This document shows, in pieces, positions 21,067 through 27,178 of a DNA stretch of 27,178 bases. The translations under genes were made by a program, and so were the position numbers. Position 1 is the stretch's first letter; each line of letters starts with the position of its first letter. Source of the stretch: a virus; the IMG/VR virus record IMGVR_UViG_3300037882_000583, positions 1 through 27,178 of that record; one strand, 5' to 3'. The notes under the pieces were generated by a model that was given only the letters and a program-made list of their open reading frames with translations, made no database searches and was not told the origin of the DNA.

Positions 21067-22398
21067 TTACGTCGAGAACTTGAGGGCTTTAAGCGCCTCG
21101 AAGTGGACCGCATCGCCGCCGACACGCTTGGTGGCGTAGAACCTTACATAGGGTTTGTTCGTAAACGGGTCACGCAACGTGCGTATACCGGTACGATCTA
21201 CGATCTGATAGGACAGGCCCATGTTGCCGAACCAGAGGGCGTTGGTGCCTGCCGTCGAAGAGTAGTTCGGCAGATCCTCCAACTCCGTCACCGGATAGCC
21301 AAGCAGCGTGGAGGGCTGGCCTTCAAACATCGAAGGCAGCCAGATGTAGCCGTTCAACGTGGCGTCACCCTTCAGGGTGCGAACCGCGCCGAGCGTGGTC
21401 TTGTTCATGAAGAACCGAGCGCCATTGCGGTACGCGGCCTTCATCGAATGAACCAGACTGATGATCTTGTCCGATCCGTTCGGGGCAGTACCAAAGCCGG
21501 CATTGGTGCCGGTCAGGATATGCTCGAACACGCCCCAGCTGCGGGAAGCATCCACAGTTGCCGCCGTGGTGTAGTTGTAGAAACCACGGGGCTGGGCAAC
21601 GCCGGAACCGGACACGAAAGCCGTGTTCTCCGTGCGGGCCAGCTTGTCGGCAATCTTGCCGGCCAGCCAGCTTTCAACGTCGAACATCGCGTCGTCCAGA
21701 ACCTTCTGCGTGGCTTCCGGCATCGCGTAGGACTCGTGAACCGGAATGCGCCACTTGCCGACCGTCGGAGAATCCGTAGCTGTGCGGGAGGCCGTTTCAC
21801 CAACCCAACCAGCGCCGGCCTCGTCCAAATCGTTGATGCCTTCCAAAGCGTCCGTCGAGATGGTCGTCTGGGAAGCAACCTGGCGCATCGGCGAGGTCTC
21901 AAAGACCTTCATGATGATCCGGCCACCCATATCGGGAGTGACCAGATATCCGCCATCGGGATCTGAACCAACAGACATGGCTTTCTTGTCCATGTCGGTC
22001 ATAGTCTCTGCACCCTCGCGCATCCACTTCACCAGGGCCGACTTGTAGGCGCGGAAGCCGTCCGCATCCACAGGGTCCGGGGCGCGCTTGCCCTTGGCCT
22101 GGGCGTGAAGGCGGGTCTGCAGGTTGAACTGCTCGATTGCCTTCTGCTCTTCGTCCTTCTGCTCGGACTTGCTGGGCCGATTGGCCAGCGTTGCAGCCTC
22201 AAGAGCGGTCTTTTCAGTCGCCTTGATGGCGTCATGGAGTTCATCCATGCGCTTGTTGATCTTCAGAGTCTCTTCCTTCTTCGCCGAATCCTCGGCTCCG
22301 AGTTTCTGAATAGACTTCTGATTTTCCTCGTTCGCGGCCTTCAGGGCCTCGTACGTGCGCATCTGTTCATCGAACAGTGCTTTCAAATCATTATCCAT
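21067..22398 (-). CDS. Major capsid protein, HK97 family
   Basis: This 443-residue protein builds the icosahedral head. The first about 110 residues are a charged, heptad-like coiled coil (MDNDLKALFDEQMRTYEALK and on), the delta domain that acts as internal scaffold and is cut off by the prohead protease. The fold region begins near TDMDKKAMSVGSDPDGGYLV, continues with the E-loop region and has ASQTTISTDALEGI and VESWLAGKIADKLARTENTA segments typical of the family. The C-terminus has RDPFTNKPYVRFYATKRVGG followed by a short tail. A GAGGT ribosome site lies 7 nt upstream. It is directly downstream of the protease, as in HK97. Confidence 0.94.
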   Translation of the reverse strand: MDNDLKALFDEQMRTYEALKAANEENQKSIQKLGAEDSAKKEETLKINKRMDELHDAIKATEKTALEAATLANRPSKSEQKDEEQKAIEQFNLQTRLHAQAKGKRAPDPVDADGFRAYKSALVKWMREGAETMTDMDKKAMSVGSDPDGGYLVTPDMGGRIIMKVFETSPMRQVASQTTISTDALEGINDLDEAGAGWVGETASRTATDSPTVGKWRIPVHESYAMPEATQKVLDDAMFDVESWLAGKIADKLARTENTAFVSGSGVAQPRGFYNYTTAATVDASRSWGVFEHILTGTNAGFGTAPNGSDKIISLVHSMKAAYRNGARFFMNKTTLGAVRTLKGDATLNGYIWLPSMFEGQPSTLLGYPVTELEDLPNYSSTAGTNALWFGNMGLSYQIVDRTGIRTLRDPFTNKPYVRFYATKRVGGDAVHFEALKALKFST

Positions 22399-22403
22399 GA
22401 GTG

Positions 22404-23123
22404 TTACCTCGAAAGTGAACGGTGAAAGGATGCCAATCGCGCAAGTTGTCTGGCGATTAGCGTTGATTGCCCTTCGTCCTCATCCCGAGGTTCCGATGCG
22501 GCTTTGAAACCGTGCAAAGCAATTGCCTTTGCGCGGGCGTGCGAGAAGCCGCCTACATCCCGTAGGAAGTCCTCGTAATCTCTGATTGTCTTGATGTGTT
22601 CTGCGGCCTTCACGTCGCTGATACGCGCCTTGCCATTGGCCGGCATCGTCACAACGGATAGCTCGATCAGTTCAATTGCAGTCAATGTGCGCTTCGGTTC
22701 CTCCGGCTTGGTGCCGATCTTGGAACCCTTCACGCGAAAGCCGATGCTCAAGCCGTCGATTCCGGGGCGCGGGTCCATTTTCATCAGCGAATATACCTCT
22801 GCGCCGCGCGGGGCCCTGGTGTTCAGAACGCCTTCGACGAATAATCCGTTGTCGTCCTCTTCCATCTTGGTCCAGACGCCAATCGGCAGATCATCCTGCG
22901 GCGAACCGAGGAACCCGCCGCCGTGATTCAACAGCATCGGTGGCAGAGACTTCATTTTCTTCCAGTCGCGCAGCGTTTCCTTGAAAGCCTTCGGCCCGAT
23001 CACGTCGCCATAGCTATCGACATTGCCGAAGTATGCGCCGTAACCGGAAAAGGTTCCATCTGCGGCCCCCTGCGCAAACTTCGTCTCAAACTTGATTGAG
23101 TCGCCCCAATTAAACTGGCTCAT
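22404..23123 (-). CDS. HK97-type prohead protease
   Basis: This 239-residue serine protease processes the capsid delta domain. It has DGTFSGYGAYFGNVDSYGDV (the usual fxGyaavfgnvDsyGDvi segment), LLNHGGGF with probable catalytic His66, and DGLSIGFRV with Ser125 as the likely nucleophile. The ATG at 23123 was preferred because GAGGGGG lies just before it; an upstream in-frame start at 23135 gives a longer overlap. It overlaps the portal stop by 14 nt and precedes the capsid gene by 5 nt. The C-terminal part, SHARAKAIALHGFKA, is a helical tail that relatives use to bind the capsid. Confidence 0.93.
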   Translation of the reverse strand: MSQFNWGDSIKFETKFAQGAADGTFSGYGAYFGNVDSYGDVIGPKAFKETLRDWKKMKSLPPMLLNHGGGFLGSPQDDLPIGVWTKMEEDDNGLFVEGVLNTRAPRGAEVYSLMKMDPRPGIDGLSIGFRVKGSKIGTKPEEPKRTLTAIELIELSVVTMPANGKARISDVKAAEHIKTIRDYEDFLRDVGGFSHARAKAIALHGFKAASEPRDEDEGQSTLIARQLARLASFHRSLSR

Positions 23124-24378
23124 CGTCCCCCTCACTATCCCCCGCCGCCGGTTTAGGCGCGTCGGGCGTCTCCGCTGGCGGCTTTACGTCCCCCGGCCCC
23201 ATGTTCAAGGGCCGTAACGGGTCGTCCAAACCGTCTAGCGGGTTCAAATCCTCAAGGCTGCGGGCCTCATTTCTGGTCATCCAGCCGTCCAAAATGCCTG
23301 CCTTATAGAAGTTAGCGCGCGATGTATGGTCGCCACGCAGCAGGGATTGAACGGAAAACTTGCTGAATAGCCCGCTATCCTGCTCTGCATCGGTCAATAA
23401 CTGCCCGTCTATCGACTGTTCCCAGCGGGTAATCCACGGCCCGAGGGAGTGGATGACATGCGCTAGGAAGAATTGCTCGGCAGATGCGAAGGTGGACGCC
23501 TTGTCCGCCTGCATCATCATAATCGGAAACACTCGCAGCGCCCGTCCGGCATCTTCAATCGCAAAGCGGCGCATTTCCATCGCCTGCTGCTCAATGCCGG
23601 TCTGCGCCATCGCCATCCACTTGTAACCAGCGTCGAGAACTGCGGTGTTGTTCGCGTTCTCGCCGGAGAAGGCGTCATTCCAGGCCTTCTTGATGCGTTC
23701 GACCTGTTCGGGGCCGATATTCTGCTCGGAACTCAGCACGCCAGGAGGCCGTCCACCGCGTTTTGCCAGCGTGGAAGCGTTCTTTTCCGCCTGCAACGAG
23801 TACCCAATCACCTCCGCCGCAAGCTTAACCGCGTCCAAACCGCTCACGGAATCCCATGACGGACCGCGCAAATGGAAGATTTTGTCCTTAGAAAGCGTCT
23901 GAACGTCCTGATTGGGCAGGCGTAATTCATACTCAAAATCAAATCCCTTGGTGTTTTTAATCGCAACCCACGACGGCAACAGCGGCAGAAGCTCAACAAT
24001 GCCGCTCCGCAGCCTATTGATGAACGCATACCCGTTCCCGCCCAGCACTGAATGAAACATCAGCGTCTCGCGGAAGCTGAAACTGCTCTGCCACGAGTTC
24101 GGGCGCAGCGTCAGGATCTTGTAGAGCGGATGTTCCCTTGCGGGTTCCTTCGACCGCCCATCGTCGCTGGACTGGTACAGCTTCAGCGGCATCTGCGCGA
24201 TGCCCTCGGCCAGAACTCGCGTCCCGCACAGGAACGCCATCGCCTGCAGCGCCATCAGGGGCGTAATAACAATTCCCGTTGACGACGTGCGCCCGCCGAA
24301 CAGTTCAACAAATAGCTCGTATGGGTGCGTAATCGACGCAGATGATTTGCGGGAGAACAGCCTGGACCAAATCCCCAT
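23110..24378 (-). CDS. Portal protein, HK97 family
   Basis: This 422-residue protein forms the dodecameric DNA gate. It begins MGIWSRLFSRKSSASITHPY, has MALQAMAFLCGTRVLAEGIA and QMPLKLYQ (the conserved vx.cvxxia...a.lPlkly block), EHPLYKILTLRPNSWQSSF, then FHLRGPSWDSVSGLDAVKLA and GILDGWMTRNEARSLEDLNP (the family's G.lt.NEaR...gl.p). The C-terminal PAAGDSEGDDEPV is a low-complexity tail. It starts 6 nt after the TerL stop and overlaps the protease by 14 nt. Length is normal for the family. Confidence 0.94.
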   Translation of the reverse strand: MGIWSRLFSRKSSASITHPYELFVELFGGRTSSTGIVITPLMALQAMAFLCGTRVLAEGIAQMPLKLYQSSDDGRSKEPAREHPLYKILTLRPNSWQSSFSFRETLMFHSVLGGNGYAFINRLRSGIVELLPLLPSWVAIKNTKGFDFEYELRLPNQDVQTLSKDKIFHLRGPSWDSVSGLDAVKLAAEVIGYSLQAEKNASTLAKRGGRPPGVLSSEQNIGPEQVERIKKAWNDAFSGENANNTAVLDAGYKWMAMAQTGIEQQAMEMRRFAIEDAGRALRVFPIMMMQADKASTFASAEQFFLAHVIHSLGPWITRWEQSIDGQLLTDAEQDSGLFSKFSVQSLLRGDHTSRANFYKAGILDGWMTRNEARSLEDLNPLDGLDDPLRPLNMGPGDVKPPAETPDAPKPAAGDSEGDDEPV

Positions 24379-24384
24379 CAGGTA

Positions 24385-26754
24385 TCAGTCCAGTACAGTG
24401 ACACCGCTCGCGGGGATTGGGATTGCGTTATTCGCAGCCCGCTTGACCCCCATTGCCAATACAACAATACCATCTATTCGCCCCAATGATTTTCTCTTGG
24501 TGAACTTCCGGCTGCCTGCTGGGTCCATTTCGAGAACCGCATTCAGCGAACACATAGTCGTGACAGGATTTTTTTGTATCCGTGCGTGTTTATTCAAGAT
24601 CGCCGTTTCCAGCGCATCCACCGCAGGCCCCATATCCTTGAAGCCCTGCCCGAACGGCACCAGCTTCAACCCGCGCGGATAATCCTTCGATCCCTCGACG
24701 TATGAGGGAACGTCAGCCTCGTCTAACTCCCGTAACAGGTCGTCAATGCGCCAGCGGTCATAAGACAGTTCAACGATATTGAACCGCTCGACCGCTTCGC
24801 GTATCGCAGAGGCTATGAATCCGTAATCAATCGACCTGCCGGGAACCGATTCAATGAACCCCTCCCGCTTCCATACCGAGTATGGAACGTGTTCCCTGTC
24901 CTCGCGCTCCCGCATGGAATCCTGTGGGGTCCAATACTGAACGAAACAATCAACCTCGCCGTCATCATCGGGAAACGTAAACCCCAATGCAGTGAGGTCA
25001 TTCTTGCCGGACAGATCCAGACTTAGATAACAGCGGCGCTTTTCAAACGCAGCCAGGTCAATATCGGCAAGAGAGCCGTTCCAATGCTCCACCGATATCC
25101 ATGGGCTTTCAGCATCTGTCCATTCGCAGAAGTTCAATCTGCGGACGATGCTTTCCTTGGACGGCATCCCCTTTGCTTCGGCGACTTGCTCCCGCAGGTA
25201 CTTCACGGGAACCGAAACGCCCAGCAGCGGGTTAGCCTTTAACCAAACGGCCTCGTCTCGGTAGTCGTCGCCCTCGCTGTTAACGACTATCGCATCATTC
25301 TGAACACTGCTGCAGCGGCGGATTTTGCAGGTAGTAGAGTGCGCGTTGAATAGCTTCTGCAGTATCTCCGAGGTGGCCGATTGAACGGTTACAGGGAGAG
25401 CAGAGGAACCCCCTGGCCTTTCCAGTATCGTGGTCATGATCGATGACCATAATGCGTTCCGTAGATCCGCATATTCCGCACCCCGCATCAGAGAGCTTTC
25501 TAGCGATCTCTTGAGGGATACCAAACTCTCGTAGTCGTTGGGTGCGAGCCTGCTTGCGGCGGTATCCAGGTCGAGCGGCCAACCACTCGCGCTTGTACTC
25601 GGCAACGCGCTTTTGGTTTCTGGCGGCCCACCTATCAACGTTCGCCCGTTGTCGTTTTTTGAACTCGGGGTCGTCGTTGCACTTTTTCCGGTGATAGCAG
25701 GACGGACAGAGCCCGAGCGCCTTTTGCTTTCGCTCGGGATGGCAGGTGGCTGGTCGGCCCCCGCGCCATGTCTTGAGATAGCATGTGTGACAAAGCCCAG
25801 CGGCTTTATGGCGTCGATCTGGGTGACAATCAGCGTATCGCATGTGCAAGAGGTTAGCAAATAATCTGTCGCAGCGCCAGCCCTTCTTTCATATATATGC
25901 GAACCAACATCTAATCCGCAAACGTAAGCAAACCAGGTGTCGTTATGGTCCAGCCCCTCAAGGATTCTGCGGCTGTACTCGTGGTGCTGCCAGCAAACCG
26001 AGTTCCGATCATAGCCGGAATTGGTGATTTCCAGTATCAGGGCCTGCCTTCTGCCCTTAGTTCCGGCCCGCATCTTGTCCACAACGATGGCTGTGGGGTG
26101 TTCGTGGACCTCATCAATGGCCGCGTAGTGGACCCTTTTGCCGTCCAGGCCCCGTCCTTCGGACGATACCGGGCGGAAATATGACCCGCTCGGCATGTGC
26201 GCGATGTTGTTCACGGTCTTGGTCAACCGCTTCTGCAGCTGCGGCGACGTGTCCACCATGTTCTCGGCATCACGGAACAATATCTTGGCCTGGTCCTGAG
26301 TGACGGCAGCGGCGTAGCAGTGCGCGCCAACCTCCCCATCCCCGACCATCATATAAAGCCCGAGGCCCCCAGCGAGCGGAGACTTTCCGTTACCCTTGCC
26401 GATCTCGACATAGGCGGTTCGGAACCGGCGATAGCCATCCGGCCCCTTCCAGCCGAATAAACTGCCCACAATGAACTGCTGGGCAGGCTGTAAAACGAAC
26501 GGCTGGCCGGCATGTTCGCCTTCAGCGAGGCGCAAAACATCTGGGAAGAACCCAATTGCCCGCTCCGCAGCCTCCCGATCCCAGGCCAATCCACGCCCGG
26601 AACCGCTTTCTAGATCGTCTAGATGCCTCTGACAGGCCAGCCTAACAAGCCTGCCGGCAACAATCTCGCCGGCAACTACAGCCCTGGCATACCTCTCAAC
26701 GGGGTCAGCTGGCGAAATATCGCTCGGCGGGGTCTGCTGATTTTGATTTTCCAT
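24385..26754 (-). CDS. terL: Terminase large subunit, interrupted by a 211-codon insertion
   Basis: This gene encodes the DNA packaging ATPase/nuclease, in one open frame of 789 codons. The N-terminal ATPase has Walker A GKGNGKS (119-125) and Walker B AIDEVHEH (Asp214/Glu215). After FAYVCGLD (Asp282) the family sequence breaks and resumes at EGDDYRDEAVWLKANPLLGV about 211 codons later. The nuclease domain has LSLDLSGKND, LSYDRW and RIDGIVVLA with its acidic residues. Removing 25276-25908 leaves 578 residues, a normal length. In this frame the inserted part has no known domain; it is the off-frame reading of an HNH gene. The ATG 26754 has AAGGCGG before it and overlaps terS by 50 nt; an in-frame TTG at 26796 lacks such a site. 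Whether the protein is made whole, spliced or broken is open. Confidence 0.88.
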   Translation of the reverse strand: MENQNQQTPPSDISPADPVERYARAVVAGEIVAGRLVRLACQRHLDDLESGSGRGLAWDREAAERAIGFFPDVLRLAEGEHAGQPFVLQPAQQFIVGSLFGWKGPDGYRRFRTAYVEIGKGNGKSPLAGGLGLYMMVGDGEVGAHCYAAAVTQDQAKILFRDAENMVDTSPQLQKRLTKTVNNIAHMPSGSYFRPVSSEGRGLDGKRVHYAAIDEVHEHPTAIVVDKMRAGTKGRRQALILEITNSGYDRNSVCWQHHEYSRRILEGLDHNDTWFAYVCGLDVGSHIYERRAGAATDYLLTSCTCDTLIVTQIDAIKPLGFVTHAISRHGAGADQPPAIPSESKRRSGSVRPAITGKSATTTPSSKNDNGRTLIGGPPETKSALPSTSASGWPLDLDTAASRLAPNDYESLVSLKRSLESSLMRGAEYADLRNALWSSIMTTILERPGGSSALPVTVQSATSEILQKLFNAHSTTCKIRRCSSVQNDAIVVNSEGDDYRDEAVWLKANPLLGVSVPVKYLREQVAEAKGMPSKESIVRRLNFCEWTDAESPWISVEHWNGSLADIDLAAFEKRRCYLSLDLSGKNDLTALGFTFPDDDGEVDCFVQYWTPQDSMREREDREHVPYSVWKREGFIESVPGRSIDYGFIASAIREAVERFNIVELSYDRWRIDDLLRELDEADVPSYVEGSKDYPRGLKLVPFGQGFKDMGPAVDALETAILNKHARIQKNPVTTMCSLNAVLEMDPAGSRKFTKRKSLGRIDGIVVLAMGVKRAANNAIPIPASGVTVLD
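25276..25908 (-). mobile_element. HNH-bearing insertion within terL
   Basis: Relative to the expected Asp-Glu junction (GLD / EGDD), 633 bp (211 codons) are extra. The insert holds one HNH gene, about 65 nt before it and 19 nt after it. The length is a multiple of three and the TerL frame stays open across it. No complete group I core could fit outside the endonuclease gene. An alternative boundary (after T 25913 and after G 25277) would satisfy the group I U/G splice rule and join CGF to EGDD. Confidence 0.75.
25295..25843 (-). CDS. HNH / endonuclease VII-type homing endonuclease nested in terL
   Basis: This 182-residue enzyme is in a different frame from TerL on the same strand. The N-terminus has two zinc-knuckle-like repeats (CHPDRRHKAAGLCHTCY and CHPERKQKALGLCPSCY), a basic linker, and then the endonuclease VII-like core CGICGSTERIMVIDHDHDTG (residues about 126-145) ending KARGFLCSPCNRSIG, a ββα-metal fold with HNH catalytic His in DHDHDTG. 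ATG at 25843 is the first good start; a TTG 6 nt upstream is possible, and an in-frame TGA lies further up. The ribosome site is weak. Presumably it cleaves terL genes lacking the insert. Confidence 0.92.
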   Translation of the reverse strand: MRYADCHPDRRHKAAGLCHTCYLKTWRGGRPATCHPERKQKALGLCPSCYHRKKCNDDPEFKKRQRANVDRWAARNQKRVAEYKREWLAARPGYRRKQARTQRLREFGIPQEIARKLSDAGCGICGSTERIMVIDHDHDTGKARGFLCSPCNRSIGHLGDTAEAIQRALYYLQNPPLQQCSE

Positions 26755-27106
26755 CCGCCTTGAACCTGGCGCGGGATTGCGGCCCCGCCATTCCAAATAT
26801 CTCTAGCCGCTTCCGAAGCTCCGACAGGTCAGCAGCCTTGAATTCGCTGGGGTCTTTCTCGTAATCCGCCAGCCGAACGCATAACTGCCCAAACGTATGG
26901 GAATCCTCTGGCCTGAGATACCCCGCATCAATCCGGTCCGGCGCGTATTTGTCCCAAACCGCCTTGGCCTTGCCCTTCACGAAAGCGGGGCGCTGCACTG
27001 TGCTGGGGTCCACCGGCTCAACCGTCACCGCACCTGCCGTGTAATCAAGCCGCTCCGTGCCGTTTATCAGGCGCAGGTCAGGGCGGCCCTTGGTACCGGG
27101 CTTCAT
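26705..27106 (-). CDS. terS: Terminase small subunit, P27-like
   Basis: This 133-residue protein recognises the packaging start site on DNA and loads TerL. It resembles the P27/Terminase_4 type: RPAFVKGKAKAVWDKYAPDR (the family's rPxflkg.a..lWde.ap segment), then GYLRPEDSHTFGQLCVRLAD and LRKRLEIFGMAGPQSRARFK near the C-terminus. The ATG at 27106 has GGAGG about 11 nt upstream; a TTG at 27124 overlaps that site. Its last 50 nt overlap terL. Only 47 nt of phage sequence precede it, so the packaging site presumably lies there or just outside the window. Confidence 0.85.
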   Translation of the reverse strand: MKPGTKGRPDLRLINGTERLDYTAGAVTVEPVDPSTVQRPAFVKGKAKAVWDKYAPDRIDAGYLRPEDSHTFGQLCVRLADYEKDPSEFKAADLSELRKRLEIFGMAGPQSRARFKADGKSKSADPAERYFAS

Positions 27107-27153
27107 AGTCTGGAATTCCTCCAAATGTTAACTTTGCAAATCGTGTGCGAAAG

Positions 27154-27178
27154 AGATCGGAAGAGCACACGTCTGAAC
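27154..27178. other. Illumina TruSeq adapter sequence at contig end (artefact)
   Basis: The last 25 bases begin AGATCGGAAGAGC and continue exactly as the standard read-through adapter. They are not biological; phage sequence ends at or before 27153. The 47 bases between adapter and the terS start contain no gene. Confidence 0.97.

Noticed and set aside
21103-21966. 287-codon plus-strand frame opposite the capsid gene
   Set aside because: It is a codon-bias shadow of the major capsid gene, arginine/glycine-rich, with no motif and opposite to all other transcription.
25760-25860. Intein-like block (CTCDTLIVT) and a VVNS end in the TerL frame across the insert
   Set aside because: It resembles intein blocks A and G only superficially; the rest of the insert lacks intein domains, the extein join would leave extra residues, and the same DNA encodes a strong HNH protein in another frame.
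1-27153. Search for tRNA genes, integrase, repressor or attachment site
   Set aside because: None seen by eye; lysogeny genes, if any, lie outside the window.

Overview
The window is the late (structural and lysis) half of a tailed double-stranded DNA phage, or a prophage read as a phage contig. Essentially every gene lies on the minus strand, so transcription runs from the right end (terminase) to the left end (lysis). HK97-type head genes, a tape measure with a frameshifted tail chaperone, a tail-tube protein and a J-like tail-tip protein, with no sheath, indicate siphovirus morphology. The 553-residue tape measure suggests a tail of roughly 80 nm (inference, about 1.5 angstrom per residue). 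The GH19-type endolysin and tail-tip families point to a Gram-negative, probably proteobacterial host; I cannot name it. No integrase, tRNA, CRISPR array or insertion sequence was seen.

Right to left: the last 25 bases (27154-27178) are Illumina adapter. Phage sequence then begins about 47 nt upstream of the small terminase gene. Next come TerL (interrupted by a nested HNH endonuclease gene), portal, prohead protease, major capsid protein, a small head-associated protein and a strong intrinsic terminator. A translationally coupled accessory cassette follows (AT-hook peptide, SAM methyltransferase, Rossmann-like protein, HNH-AP2 endonuclease). Then come a small structural protein that appears to start at ACG, a zinc-ribbon protein, and a 1040-residue repeat and lectin-like protein with fifteen 22-residue repeats. 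The connector and neck genes follow (gp6-like, head closure, HK97 gp10-like, DUF3168).

The tail module holds two paralogous tail-tube proteins, a G/GT tail chaperone pair with an A AAA AAC slippery site, the tape measure, and five tail-tip proteins. The largest, the J-like hub, carries a four-module insertion of about 370 residues. The left end holds a membrane/secreted pair, a metallophosphoesterase, a NUMOD4-HNH endonuclease, a SprT-like metalloprotease, small zinc-finger and winged-helix-like proteins, and a GH19 endolysin cut off by the window edge.

Genes are packed tightly, with many ATGA, TGATG and TAATG start-stop overlaps, as expected for long coupled late transcripts. The most unusual items are the HNH gene nested inside an uninterrupted TerL reading frame, the ACG start, the exact 22-residue repeat protein, the paralogous tube pair, and the adapter junction that may mark a physical DNA end.
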